A stretch of DNA of 64,000 nucleotides from Rhynchopus sp. YZ270_cl-10 (lineage: Eukaryota > Euglenozoa > Diplonemea > Diplonemida > Diplonemidae): contig OZ037886.1 of the NCBI GenBank assembly GCA_964035575.1, positions 1,240,001 through 1,304,000 on the forward strand, given 5' to 3'. Positions within the stretch are counted from its first letter, which is position 1, and every line of letters begins with the position of its first letter. Below are positions 1-11,190 of this stretch, one piece after another. Below the pieces are notes generated by a model. That model saw only the letters and a list, made by a program, of their open reading frames with translations. It had not been told where the DNA came from and did no database searches. The position numbers and the translations under genes were made by a program.

Positions 1-358
1 TACACTGTCACGAGAGGGCTTTTTTGCATTTCTAGTCAACGTTCTGATTTTTTTTTTTGCATTTTTTACATTTTCCCCCACAACACCCCCCTTCCCAAGG
101 GAAATGCATATAAGGTGAAGGGAGAACAATGGGGAGCTGGTTTTCAACATTAGAATATTCGCATTTTTTGTTTCTACTTTTTTTTTTTTCTCCATTTGAC
201 AAATTTTTGTATTCAAAGTAAAGCACATGCCCCCTAACGTCACCTTTATCTAAACCCCTCTTCTCCCAACGCCTCCCACACCCTACACAACAACCCTAAG
301 GGCAATCCAGGGCGCGGAGTGAGTGTGGTCACCCCCACCCCCTCTCCCTCTCTCAAAG
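1..358. other. Intergenic leader with dispersed repeat R2 fragment
   Basis: No gene. Positions 1-40 carry a copy of dispersed repeat R2 (CTGTCACGAGAGGGC, then a relic of the TATTTCAAGTCAA tail), also seen near 4950, 5570, 12625, 12840, 16955 and 58910. A pyrimidine-rich run ending in AAG directly precedes the start codon of the next gene and could be a splice-acceptor region. Confidence 0.5.
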
Positions 359-2372
359 ATGCCGGAAAAACAAGCAAAAGGGCGTCTGATTCAGAAAGGT
401 GGGCAGTACTATGTGCAGTCTAAGGCTGTGGATAAGGATATTTTGGTTAGTACTACGATGATAAAACGTGCACATTGTGAGGTAAAGGATTTGGTCTCCG
501 TGAAGTACACTGAGAAGCGCGTTGGGGCACACCACGTGGCAACGGAGGTGCTGACGACTGCGACCGCACCTTCCCCTGGGGGGAAGCGTGCTGGGAGTGT
601 TGCGACGGCTGCTCCGTCCGCTTCCGGGACGTCTCCTTCTCCCCCCGCTGCACCGTCGCCGGAACCTACCCCACCGGCCACCACCTCCCCGCAGACAGCA
701 CGTCCCTCATCACCACAGATCCCACCTACCTTAATAGCAGACCGTTCAATAGACGCAGCCTCTGCCGCATCTGAATCTAACTCAGGAGACGAAGAGGAAG
801 AGGAAAATGAACAAAAGGAAAAGGAGCCCCCCTCGAGAGTACCAAAACAGCTTTTAGAGAAGCTGGAGAAGACGATCGAGCTTTTGAATGACCCAAAAAG
901 TGTGAACAACCTTTTGAAAGAGGTGGCACAGATCTGCGACAAACACGTGGATGCATCAAGGAGTGACGTGGTAGTGGCGCCAACAGCATCTCCTGCCGAG
1001 GCTCCTGTTGAGGTAAACAATGAAGCAAAAGAGGAGGAAGCAGTTGACCCGGTAGGGTTGGTCCTGCAGAGACTGGAGGAGACTTTTGATAAGCCGGCAT
1101 CTCCTTATTCGAGGAATGCCATCAAACAGATGTTGGACATTACAAATGGGGATGTCGAAATGGCGGCAGACATGATCTCCACAAGCGACAAAAAGAAGCC
1201 AGCAAAGAAGCCGTCACCGAAGCCATCAGCACCGCCAGCGTCTCCTGTGGATGTGAAGACCATTCAAGACTTCCTCTCGATAGACGAGGCGGAGGCAAGC
1301 ATGCGGCTGAAACGGCACGGCAGTGTCGCCAAGGTGATGGAGGCTGTGTACGACACGGCACCCTCCTCGTCGTCGTCTTCCTCCCCACCCCCGGCGGGGA
1401 GTCCAACGTACTCTAGTACAGCACCGCCTAGTGGTCCAAGGCGAGCCCCAGACGGTGCATGGGCAGCAGGCCCCCCACCCAATGTTCCAAAGCTTGCAAA
1501 CAAAGGCCCACCCCGCCATCTCTTCATCGTCCGCCATGGGCAACGAGAGGACGACCCTGTTGTTGACATAAAAAAAGAGTGGGAGTCACCTACCAAAGCC
1601 CGTGCATACGACTGCGGGCTGACACGCCTTGGTCAGCAGCAGTCTGTTGATGTAGGGCGCTTCATACATAAGACACTCCGCGAGAGTCAGACGGGGAATA
1701 TGCTTGAAACCATGGTAGTGTCCTCGCCGTACAAACGCTGCCTCGGAACGGCTGTGAGCATTTCTGAGGAGGTGGGGTCGATCATCAGCGTCATGACGCA
1801 GCTGGGCGAGACCTACCCCAAGGGGAAGCGGGTATGTTGTGCCTCCAATGGTGCCATTTTCTTCCCTTTTTACTTTTGCTTGATTTCTTTTTATCTCTAA
1901 GAGTATCATCAACCCCACAATACACCACATTTGCTATACTCCGTTCAGTCGTTGCCCACTCTAAATCTGTTATCCAGCACAACACAAAATGGCTATATTC
2001 TAAGAATTACCCTAGGCAATCCACCAAACACAACACACAACACAGGTGTCCTGGAACGGTGCTCCGGTGTTCCCATCAGAAACATCGCGAGAGTTCCCTA
2101 CCATAGGCCTTGCTGAGATGCCGCCCTTCCCTGAGGACATCCCAGAGGCGCACGTCCGCTTTGTGACCTCTGTGCAGTCCGTGGTGGAGGGGTACCCAAC
2201 AAAGAACGTTGTCTGCGTGACGCACGGTCCTGCCATCGATGCGTTGGTCGTACGATACGCAGGTGACAGCAAGCTTGCTGTCGTCGACCTCTGCGGCTTC
2301 TTGCACCTCACAAACGAGTCTGGCAGCTGGGTTATCAAGGGCACACAGGGCGTCCAAATAATCGATGGCTAA
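359..2372 (+). CDS. UBA-like / histidine phosphatase (PGAM fold) protein, UBASH3-like, 2 exons
   Basis: Exon 1 is 359-1831 and exon 2 is 2046-2372 (intron GTATGT...ACAG, phase 0), giving about 599 residues. The C-terminal third is a branch-2 histidine phosphatase: RHG motif in LFIVRHGQRED, then VVSSPYKRC, and the second catalytic His in VCVTHGPAID, which is only gained after splicing. The middle has two helical UBA-like segments (around residues 240-280 and 300-335), separated by Ser/Pro-rich linkers. The order UBA then phosphatase resembles UBASH3/STS proteins, which act on phosphotyrosine and bind ubiquitin; no SH3 domain was recognised. The start at 359 is preferred to an in-frame GTG-type start upstream, because the AAG acceptor-like site abuts it. 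The substrate is unknown. Confidence 0.8.
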
Positions 2373-2897
2373 GGGGGAAGGGAGGGGGGGGGGGGGGAAG
2401 GGAAGGGTGCCAACGTGCGATGGGTACTGATGTGGGTTTTGATCTTCGTAAACTATATTTTTAGTGTTTTGATTTGAGTAGCATACCTAGACCGTGGATG
2501 TGTTTCTTTTTTAGTTCTGTAGCCGGGGGTATTCCATTCGTGCGTGACGTAGAAGGAAGAGGAGATGGGGGGTCACTGGGGGTGGGATGTGGTGTCTATC
2601 TTCCCTTGTGGTGTCCACAGTGTTGCATTGATGTGTGTGAGAGTGAGATGTACATATTTCAAGACGCCTTTGTTCTTTATCTCTGGTTCTTGGAACTGTA
2701 ACCGTGGCTTCTGTCTGCCTACACAATTAAAAGCCGGGACATAGCAAATCAAATGTACGTTTTTTTTTTTCTTCCCCGCCCACATCTGTTTCAATTCAAG
2801 TGAGATCCTGCAAAATAAACGTTACCTTTTTCTCCACAATTAGATCTTGTGAGGAAAGCAACGGGGAGGGGGGTGAGTATTTGCTTCCTTTTTTATT
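2373..2897. other. Intergenic, nothing recognised
   Basis: 3' flank of the phosphatase gene. It holds a run of about 15 G near 2385 and AT-rich text. No conserved frame, repeat copy or RNA was seen. Confidence 0.4.
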
Positions 2898-2901
2898 TTA
2901 A

Positions 2902-4501
2902 CCCTATAAGAGCCAAGAGCCACTTTAATGGCTTTCGAAATGACGCCATGATTTTAGACAGGTTCAACTCATTTTCGTAAAAACATTTTTTTTATGTGGA
3001 AATAATTTGCACCGATCTTTCAAAAGAAGCAAGAGTCGAAAACTTTTGTGCATCTGATATTAGTTTCGGTGCTGGGGGCCATGGTGCTACTTTCACCAAA
3101 AGTGACGTTTTTTCACCCACACCCCAAATATGTACCTTTCGCGATACCCAATGCCTACAAGCCCTTAGTCGGGTTCTACCCATTTTTGTGAACACATATT
3201 TTTATATATTTCGAAAGATTTTTCGCCGATCTTTCAAAAGAAGCAAGAATCGAAAACTTTTATGCATCGGATATTACTTTCGATGCTGGGGGGAGGCGGG
3301 GTGGGGGTGTGGGCACCCCTGTGACCCCCCCACATTCTAAAATCTGTAGGACAACGTGCTCTGACATAGGGTCTACTCATTTTCGTAAAAACATTTTTTT
3401 TATGTGGAAAGAATTTGCACCGATCTTTCAAAAGAAGCAAGAATCGAAAACTTTTATGCATCGGATAATACTTTCGATGCTGGGGGGAGTCGTGCCACTT
3501 TTCAAAGCCCTTTGGACGAGCACCCCCTATTCTGGTTCCTCAATGACACCCCATGCTCTGTATGAGGTTCTACTCGTTTTCGTGAAAATATTTTTATATA
3601 TTTCAAAGATTTTGACACGAATCTTTCAAAAGAAACAAAAATCGAAAACTTTTACGCATCCGATTGCACTTTGGATCTGTGGACTGCTACCCACCCAAGA
3701 GGCACCCTTTTGACCCGAAGGACATGGTTATGGCTAAGGGTCATCATGATCTGACAATGGTTCTGCTTATTTTCGTAAAAATCCTTTGGTTTATGGGGAA
3801 ACTATTTGACTCAAATCTTTTAAAATAAGCAAAAATCGAAAACCTTTGTGCATCTGTTTGCCATTTGGATGCTGGGGCGAGTTGCCACCAAAACCACGAA
3901 AACACCCCACACACACGACCTATGCAGAGCACACAGTAAGCCGAATTTTCACTGTTTTTTCGTATTTCGGGGTGCTTTTTTCATGGATTTTCGGGTCACA
4001 GGGTCGTTCCGACCCATTCTGGGGGCTTTCGACCTCAGGAGATGCCCAAATTGTGAAAAATCGCCCATTTTTTACGTTTTTAGACATGTTTCAGTGTAAA
4101 TCGTTCAGGAAATCAGTTTTAGACATGGCTGCTAACAGAGCTGCACTCATATAAGTTGGGTTCTACTAGGACTTTTTGCTCGATTTTTTTTTCTTTGAAA
4201 AGATTTTGTGAACAATCTTTCAAATAACGCCATTTTCGGACAGAAATAATTTACGTGTTTTTCCTCGGCCGGCCGAATGAGTAAAAAACCAAAAAGTGGA
4301 TTTTATGCTCACCTCATTTTGGGGATAACATTTTTTTTCGAAAAAAAACTTAAAAATATGGAATTGAAAGCCGTGTTCAAAATCTTTCAATTGCGGCCAG
4401 GTACGATCAAAAATTTGCATCTGGGGTCCCTTTACCGGTTGGAGAGCCCCAAAAACCAAAACTCAAAAGTGGCTTGAAAATATGGCTTGGCTCTTATAGG
4501 G
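2902..4501. mobile_element. piggyBac-like non-autonomous element, 1,600 bp, TTAA target sites
   Basis: The ends are perfect inverted repeats (CCCTATAAGAGCCAAG... and its complement ...CTTGGCTCTTATAGGG), each flanked by TTAA (2898-2901 and 4502-4505). TTAA target plus a terminal CCC is the piggyBac signature. No transposase frame is present. The interior from about 2960 to 3930 is five degenerate direct repeats of roughly 190 bp. Each contains GATCTTTCAAAAGAAGCAA followed by RAATCGAAAAC, then a G-rich stretch after TCGATGCTGGGG. A related motif recurs in the TA-flanked elements at 37817 and 51796. It must rely on a transposase supplied elsewhere. Confidence 0.8.
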
Positions 4502-4630
4502 TTAAGTCTGCAAAAAATGCGCACACTTTCACCAATTTCTGTTCCACGCCCCCGAGAGCGGGCAAAAAAAAGGCATACTCCTGCAAACGCCGTCTTTTGC
4601 AGACAACTTCTTTCACATCTCTTTTCTTAT

Positions 4631-4665
4631 AAGGTGACTAAGCACGAGAGGCTTAGGGTTATCTT
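4631..4665 (+). repeat. R1 stem-loop (reference copy)
   Basis: AAGGTGA-CTAAGC-ACGAGAG-GCTTAG-GG-TTATCTT folds into a 6-bp inner stem (CTAAGC/GCTTAG) and a 7-bp outer stem (AAGGTGA/TTATCTT, two G-U pairs). At least ten further copies in the window keep the pairing. Function unknown. Confidence 0.55.
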
Positions 4666-5178
4666 ATAAATTTTTCTTTTCTTTCGCCATATTTTCTCTT
4701 TTGGAGATGGCTGAACACGTGCCCATCTTCCAAATATTTCCCTCTCTTCCCTTTCTCGAATATACTACTTACCCACATGAGCCCAGGGTGTTCCAACCTA
4801 TAACATCACCCAGGTGTTTTCCCACTGCGATTATGACTGAAGGCTGAAACAGAAATGACCTTTTTTTTTTTTCTTCCAAAAATGGATGCAGAACCTTTGC
4901 ATGGGGGGGGTCTACCCACTGTGTGCACTGGTGTACCAAAAGGTGAGGTGCACTGTTGCGAGAGGGGGCTTTTTGTATTTCAAGTCAAAACTATTAAGGG
5001 TGCTAAGCAGAGAGGCTTGTATTCAGAGATGTTCTGGTGCCGCAGCGAGGCGTCTTTGGGAGGGTGTGTGTGTTTTACCCCTATTGTGCTTTCTTAGAAG
5101 AACCAATTTTAAACCCTGAGGTGCTTAGGACCACCCTGCAGATGGGTGTCAACCTAACAAGCATATCCCCTTATGATG

Positions 5179-5212
5179 AAGGTGACAAAGCATGAGAGCT
5201 TTGGTTCATCTT
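5179..5212 (+). repeat. R1 stem-loop, covarying inner stem
   Basis: The inner stem reads CAAAGC/GCTTTG in place of CTAAGC/GCTTAG. Both sides of one pair changed together, which supports a folded structure. The outer stem AAGGTGA/TCATCTT is intact. Confidence 0.55.
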
Positions 5213-5896
5213 ATGAACTATTTTATTTTTTTGCACATGAGGTGCAATTCGTCTTTCAAGTTTTATTTGCGACAAAAAGAGGGCAAAAATGGGGGGAGTT
5301 TTATTGGCGTTTAGCGGTGCCTAGTTTGTTCTCCCTTAAAAAAAATGGTTATTACGGAGTTGATGGGCGTAAGGTGCCTGTCGAAAATAAAATAAAATAA
5401 AAAGTCCAGCCTCGTTTTTGTACCCAAAACGTAGAAATTCATTTTACGGCGTGGGGAGACGACGTACACATGTTGCATCATTGAAATGATCAGATGCCAA
5501 CCTCGAAATGGATGTAGGGCTTGCATGGTTGGGGTCTGCCACACGGTGCGCCGATCATATACCAAAAGGTACACTTGTCACGAGAGGGCTGTTGTGTTTC
5601 AAGTCAACTCAACAACCACCAAGCAATTCAGATTTGAGACAACACACATACACACCCCCCTGGCCAGTGAGGGATTCCACCTGGTTTCGAATACCTCTCT
5701 TTTCCCCGAACAAATGTACAATCTGTGACGCCAAGAGTGCGTGACATCAGAGCAGTGATAGCAGTACTGGCTGCAAACACATCCTCACTGTTGTGTTTTT
5801 AGTCAACATAATATAGGTTTTTGCACACAAAAGGACACAACTCTTCGCAAAACAAAGCAATAAAACGCCACCAAGCGGACACCGCTACACCTTACA

Positions 5897-7733
5897 ATGC
5901 CTGCAGAAGGAGAACCAGAAGCCATGCCACGCAGACGGGTATGGTAGTTTTCCCCCACTCAAAAAAAAATAATTGTCAAACACATACTTCACACCCTCTT
6001 CATTCCCCTCTGTTTAGCACATTTGCACATGCCACTACCCGCTAGCGCTGTTTGTCGCAATGCAATAGTGTCCTCCCAAAACCCCTTTGTTCCCACTACA
6101 CCCCATTCTCCTCTTACCGCAGACGTCGTGTATCATAGAGGCGGCGTACACGACGCAGGTCCTCACGGATGGGGAAGGGCCCGCAGATGCACCCTCAGAT
6201 GCTCCATGTGAACCTGATGGGTCGCATAGAGGGTCGTTGTCAGCGTCGCTGTCGCTGTCGAGGTGGCCGCTTCCGGATGACAAAGAGACAGAGCAGGAAA
6301 GGGACCAGCGTCGCAGCAGTGCTGTCGTAGAGAAGATGAGGACCGCAAGCCTGACCAAGAAGGCGCACGACCTGCGCACCCGTCTCATCGTTGCGCAGCG
6401 TGCCCTGCAAGATGCAGAGACACGTGCACAAGAGGCGCACCTTGCAACCACAGCACAGCGTACACAATGTGAAGAAACCCTTCAAGAGCTTGCGGCAGCG
6501 CGGAGCACCATAGTCGAGCAGGAGCGTCTTCTTCAGAAACTAAAGGGGAAGGGGAAGGACCGGGAGGGGGATGACGAAGACACCGAAGAAGAAGAAGATG
6601 CAGACAGCGACATCTCACACGCTTCAGACCGAACCGACGTTGCGGAGCCACCACCGGATACCTTGGTGGCCGAGGGCGCATCACCTCTAGCGTCCCATGC
6701 GGGAGGGGGTTCTGTGTCTCCAGATGGGGCAGAGGCACGCTCTGTGTCTTCTGTTGCATCCCCTGTGCACAATGGTGATGCTGCCTTGATAGAAGAGCTG
6801 CGAGAGAGTGTTCGTACTCTGGAGACCTCGGTGGAGGTGTGGAGGGGACGGCAGGAGGAGGCGGGACAACAGGTTAAAGGGTTGGAAGACGCACTGCAGG
6901 ATACACAAGGTGCGCTCCGTGCGAGCGAAGAGCGGTGCCGCGAGCTTATTGCTGCTACAGGGGGAGGAGAAGGTGGAGGGGGAAAGGGGGAAGATGCACC
7001 CCACAGCACGACTCTCGACGTCGCAACCAACCCAGATGAATTCCTCACCACTGCTGCCCTCCACTTTGGTGTCACAGAAGCGGACCTCACAAAGCTAAAG
7101 CAAGGCACCCTCTCCCTCACAACACCTGCCCCGGCACTGCGTGAAGGTTGTACACAAACAGACCAAAGCGGTGCAGAGAAGACATCACCCCGCACACCAC
7201 CTGGGGAACGTGCCTACGTCGCGTACGAGAAAGGGTGTGCTGTGCGGAGGAAGGAGGCTGCGAGGATGTGGACCAGCACGGCGTATGAGGACACCCAGGT
7301 GGGGAATACCGCTGATGGACGACACCAAGGAGGAGCGGAGCTGTGCACACCAAAGGTAGTGAGGTCGTGCTGTGACGGCCGTGTTCCGTCTGCGGTGCTG
7401 CCGCCGTTGAATGAATGTGAGCGTGCAGTGGAGGATGGGCTGTCGTCTCAGGAAACGTATGCTGTGGTGCGTGCAAGGGCGCTGGTCAGGCATTGGCATT
7501 CAGTTGATGTGTTAGCGGGGTTGACGCAGGTGGACACCCCCTGGGCAGAGGAGGTGGGGGTGTGCTGTGTGGGGGATGGGGAGGGTGGTGGTGGGTTGCA
7601 CAGCCGCGGCAAAGGTGCCCTAGCGGTGCTGCCGCGGGTGTGTGACAAGCAGAGACACTCCTCTCGTGCTTCCGCACGGACCAGGCTTGTCTTGAAGAAT
7701 GTGCGCTCGACCAGTAAGGTTCGCTATCTCTAG
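5897..7733 (+). CDS. Hypothetical coiled-coil, acidic-linker protein, 2 exons
   Basis: Exon 1 (5897-5938) encodes 14 residues beginning MPAEGEPEAMPRRR. The intron is 5939-6122 (GTATGG...CGCAG) and exon 2 is 6123-7733, giving about 550 residues. Heptad-rich helices occupy roughly residues 85-160 and 250-310. Between them lies a low-complexity acidic run (DDEDTEEEEDADSD). The C-terminal 240 residues are enriched in Glu, Arg and Thr and show no motif I know. There is no signal peptide or membrane segment. The first exon is inferred from GT-AG frame continuity; the alternative is a start inside the frame upstream of 6123. A cytoskeletal or scaffold role is plausible from the coiled coils but not shown. 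Confidence 0.6.
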
Positions 7734-7894
7734 TCGGATTTTGAAAAAAAATATGGGGGAAAATAGTGTTTTCAAAACTGCTTCGTCCTAAAATAAAACC
7801 ACACACAAAAAATACCCAGGCTGCAACACATACCCCATACCAGCCCCACTCCTTTTCGTTATGTGCGAACTTAGCTGATTTTCTCTCCCCACAA

Positions 7895-10675
7895 ATGCAT
7901 TTCCCTACCCTTCTACTTCCCCTTCTCCTTCTCCTGTGCACACCTTTGGTTTCAGGGCTGTCTGTGGCTGACTCTGACGCTCCTCAGGGAACTGGTGTTG
8001 CGCGGAATGTGTGTCTGGACGTGACGCGGGCAGGGGTTTCGTATTCAGCGGAGTACGAGAATGGGTTAGTGGTGAGGCGGTTCGATGCGCCCTGGGCGTT
8101 GTCGTTCATTGGGCAGGTGATGCCTGAGGCTGGCGACCGCATCGTGGACGTGGTGGCACATCCAGTGCGGCCCAACTACGTCACCGCCATTGGTACCCAA
8201 GGCAATCTCTATGAGATCAACATAATAGACCCCACGAAACCGTACACTGCCCTTATCACCACATCGGCAGGGAACAACTGCCTCTCTGTCGCAGTCTACA
8301 AGGACGCTGCCTACGCATGCTGTGAAGACAACAACGGCTACGCCGTGCTCGTCGTGTTCTCGGGAGGCAGCTCCTCGGTCCGCCAAATATCCGACTCTCA
8401 GTGCAAAACCGTGACCGTAGATGAGCCCAACGAACGTCTCTACCTATCAGGAACCGCCCTGCTTGTCTATACGATACTAAGCCCAATGAACCCGAATTCG
8501 ATCATGACAATGTACCCGCCAGGCTCCCCGCACGACGCAAAGTTTGACGGAGACCTCTTGTTTGTGGCGTCGAATAAGTATGTCCTGCAGTACCGTGTTG
8601 CCGCTGATGGGAGGAGCGCGGATCTGTTGAAGTCGTACACAGCGTTCGGCGGTGTGGAGCTGCACTCCGTCGGCATAGCAGTCGCAGGGACGCTGATGTA
8701 CGTCTCCGAGTGGGGGCGTCGTGAGGTGGCGGTGTACGACTATTCGTTGCCGTCAGCGGAGCCTGTCGAGCGTGTCATACTCAGCACAGCACCAAAGGAA
8801 GGCATAGAGGTCAGCGGGGATTGGATTTACGTGTCCGTAGGTGAAGGTGGCCTCGTCGTAATAGGAAATGGGCCAGACCGAACAGCAGTGCCGACATCGG
8901 TGCCCGCAACACCCGCACCCCCTACACCTGCCCCAACCACCATTGCACCCACATCCGCACCCGCCACACCCTCTCCGCCCACCCTCGAGCCTACTCCTGC
9001 ACCAAGCACACCTATCCCAGACACCGTGGCACCCACACCTGCACCTGCAACACCAATCCCCGTCACCCTTGCACCTACACTTACCCCCACAACACCTATC
9101 CCAACACCAACCATTCCAGCAACAGCAGTGCCCACCGCACCCTTGACATCTGTTGCTCCAGCCACTGCTGCACCGCAGACAACTGCACCGCCGACACCTG
9201 CACCTCCAACACTTGACACAGCACAGCCAGATACAAGCACACAGGCACCTGCCTCTGAGAACACAACAACGTCAGCACCTTTGCAGGCTAGTGAAGAGGT
9301 TCAGGTATGCAACACATCACACATCACATCACACCCACCACCCACCACCCACCCTTCACAGCCCAAGGATGTCGTCAGCGAGACGGCAGAGAGCGCTGCT
9401 GCCGTTGCCGCTGTCGGTTCTGTCGTCGGTCTCTCCAGTGCAGGCACTGCCATGCGGCTGGCCCTGGCAGGGCTGTCCTGCCGCTCCACCACAGACTCGG
9501 GAGAGGTGCCTCTCGCGCTGCACCCAACACAGTTTGCTCCGTGGGGGAACCCTTTTGTGGGGCTGATCATAGCGAACTGTGCTGCAGCTGCGTTCGTGTC
9601 GCTGTCGCTGTTCGTCGTTGTCAAAGCTGTGGAGTCGCTGCAGTGCGTATCGCATGATGATGTGTCCGGGTTTTTGAAGTTCCCTTCAATTCCTTTGTAT
9701 GTGTTTCAGTTTGTGTTTCAGGGTGTGAGCTACGCTGCGTTTGCGTTGCTGTTCGATGCGCAGAACGTTTCGACGGTGCTGCTTGGGGCGGGCACGCTTC
9801 TTATCCTGCTCTCTGTGCCTTTGTACCTCCTCTTTCGGATACGTTACGATGTGCCACGTCTGGCGTCGTACTGCCCGTACACAGTTGAGCTGTCCAAGGT
9901 CATGACCTTCATTGTTGGGTCGGGCGACTGGGTCGGCAAGAGCAAGATGCTCTGGGTGATGCGTTACGCTAGCGTTGTCCGCATGTACCGCGAGGAGGTG
10001 TGCTGGTTCATTGTCGCGGACCTTGGCTTCAGCATGGCGCTCTCCCTCATCAAGGCAGTCCCCACCGACTCCACGTACGTCTGTGGTGCACTGTACTGCA
10101 CAGCAGGGATGCTCTACATAGCCATCTCTGGTGTCCTCGTCGCACTTCTGCCGTATGCACGAACACGTGATACATTGATCATGCTCGTCACATCTGCAGC
10201 CCAAAGCGCGGCCTGCTTCTTCATCGCCGTCGCACAATATACAAAAGACTCTGACTCGTTCTTTCGCGAGGTCGGCAATTTCTTGTTCTTCCTCTCTGCG
10301 ATCGTGCTGTTGGTGAAGGCTCTGTTGGACATCTTCGCTGAGGGGTACCGTATCAAGAATGGGGGACGTCTCTTTGCGGCTGCGGGCAAAGAGGACCTTG
10401 TCAAAGGGTTTACCGGGGAGGACGGGTACTGCCGCATTAGCTGGAGCGAGAGCGTTGCGGACATGCTGCTGTCCCCCACCGCCTCCACTGTCACCAGCCC
10501 CATGGTGTATCTCGACGACCCACGCAGGCTCGACAGAGACAGCTTCCCACACCCCCTCATCAGCGCCCTCAGCACCTTTGCACCCTCAGCTACCCTGGGC
10601 GGCTCTGTGAACTCAGTGCCCCTAACAGGACACACAGACTCGCTTCTGGGCGGCAGGGGTGAGGTGGCGTTGTAA
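7895..10675 (+). CDS. Secreted beta-propeller / Thr-Pro stalk / multi-membrane-span surface protein
   Basis: About 907 residues after removal of a 57-nt intron (9305-9361, GTATGC...CACAG). The intron is a multiple of three without stops, so the frame is also open unspliced. The start at 7895 opens a clear signal peptide (MHFPTLLLPLLLLLCTPLVS). Residues about 25-325 are repeated beta-strand units with Trp/Tyr/Gly turns (for example VVDVVAHPVRPNYV), like LVIVD/YVTN-type propellers. Residues about 330-465 are a mucin-like stalk of TPAP/TPIP repeats, probably heavily O-glycosylated. After the intron there are seven or eight hydrophobic spans up to about residue 790, then a roughly 115-residue cytoplasmic tail. 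The layout suggests a plasma-membrane receptor or adhesin facing outward. I know no named family with this exact order. Confidence 0.7.
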   Translation: MHFPTLLLPLLLLLCTPLVSGLSVADSDAPQGTGVARNVCLDVTRAGVSYSAEYENGLVVRRFDAPWALSFIGQVMPEAGDRIVDVVAHPVRPNYVTAIGTQGNLYEINIIDPTKPYTALITTSAGNNCLSVAVYKDAAYACCEDNNGYAVLVVFSGGSSSVRQISDSQCKTVTVDEPNERLYLSGTALLVYTILSPMNPNSIMTMYPPGSPHDAKFDGDLLFVASNKYVLQYRVAADGRSADLLKSYTAFGGVELHSVGIAVAGTLMYVSEWGRREVAVYDYSLPSAEPVERVILSTAPKEGIEVSGDWIYVSVGEGGLVVIGNGPDRTAVPTSVPATPAPPTPAPTTIAPTSAPATPSPPTLEPTPAPSTPIPDTVAPTPAPATPIPVTLAPTLTPTTPIPTPTIPATAVPTAPLTSVAPATAAPQTTAPPTPAPPTLDTAQPDTSTQAPASENTTTSAPLQASEEVQVCNTSHITSHPPPTTHPSQPKDVVSETAESAAAVAAVGSVVGLSSAGTAMRLALAGLSCRSTTDSGEVPLALHPTQFAPWGNPFVGLIIANCAAAAFVSLSLFVVVKAVESLQCVSHDDVSGFLKFPSIPLYVFQFVFQGVSYAAFALLFDAQNVSTVLLGAGTLLILLSVPLYLLFRIRYDVPRLASYCPYTVELSKVMTFIVGSGDWVGKSKMLWVMRYASVVRMYREEVCWFIVADLGFSMALSLIKAVPTDSTYVCGALYCTAGMLYIAISGVLVALLPYARTRDTLIMLVTSAAQSAACFFIAVAQYTKDSDSFFREVGNFLFFLSAIVLLVKALLDIFAEGYRIKNGGRLFAAAGKEDLVKGFTGEDGYCRISWSESVADMLLSPTASTVTSPMVYLDDPRRLDRDSFPHPLISALSTFAPSATLGGSVNSVPLTGHTDSLLGGRGEVAL
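9305..9361 (+). other. 57-nt intron, stop-free multiple of three
   Basis: GTATGC donor and CACCC-rich tract ending in CACAG. It falls exactly between the Thr/Pro stalk and the membrane domain. Its translation (VCNTSHITSH...) breaks the TPAP repeat style. Other introns in the window use the same GTATG donor. Confidence 0.65.
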
Positions 10676-11151
10676 GGAGTAAGGGGTAAGGGCAGTCCCT
10701 AGCAGTCTCGCCTCCCTTCTCCCCTCCTACGTGGCTTGGAGGTGGAATGCTGCTGATTTTCTTCAAGGGTTCATTTTTGCGGTGCGAAAAACGTTGTCCG
10801 TATCGAAGCGCACCGTAGACTTCATCGGACAAAAAAAAAAGAGTTATTTTTTTTTGTTTTCAGTATATGAATGATGGACGTTTGCACCTTTTTTTTTTTC
10901 AGCTTCTCTTTCTTTACGATCTTAGTTCTGGGTGATTCGATGAGTTTCTTTTTGTTCTTTTTCCACAAATACTATCTTTCCATATTCTGTGTACGTTACG
11001 TTGTACGTTGGTTCTTCTTTTCAAGGTGATTCTAAGCATGAAAGCCTACTCTCTTAGGATCATCCTACCAACAACTTTTCCCCCTCCCCCCCCCCGTGGA
11101 GAACCATGTGCCCCATGCGTCCGCTGATGTACGGTGAAGGCATTTGCACAA

Positions 11152-11190
<39 letters not shown>

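Larger units (their letters stand above)
4506..5896. repeat. Gene-free stretch of dispersed repeats R1 and R2
   Basis: No gene recognised. R2 copies lie at about 4880-4990 and 5505-5610. Both begin with an AATGGATG...TTGCATGG block, pass through ACCAAAAGG and end in CACGAGAGGGCT and TTTCAAGTCAA. R1 stem-loops lie at 4631-4665 and 5179-5212. The short open frames here do not resemble known proteins and their base composition is not that of the neighbouring genes. Confidence 0.5.

Noticed and set aside
409-1020. Minus-strand frame opposite the phosphatase gene
   Set aside because: Low-complexity Ser/Gly/Val text mirrors the Ser/Pro-rich coding strand.
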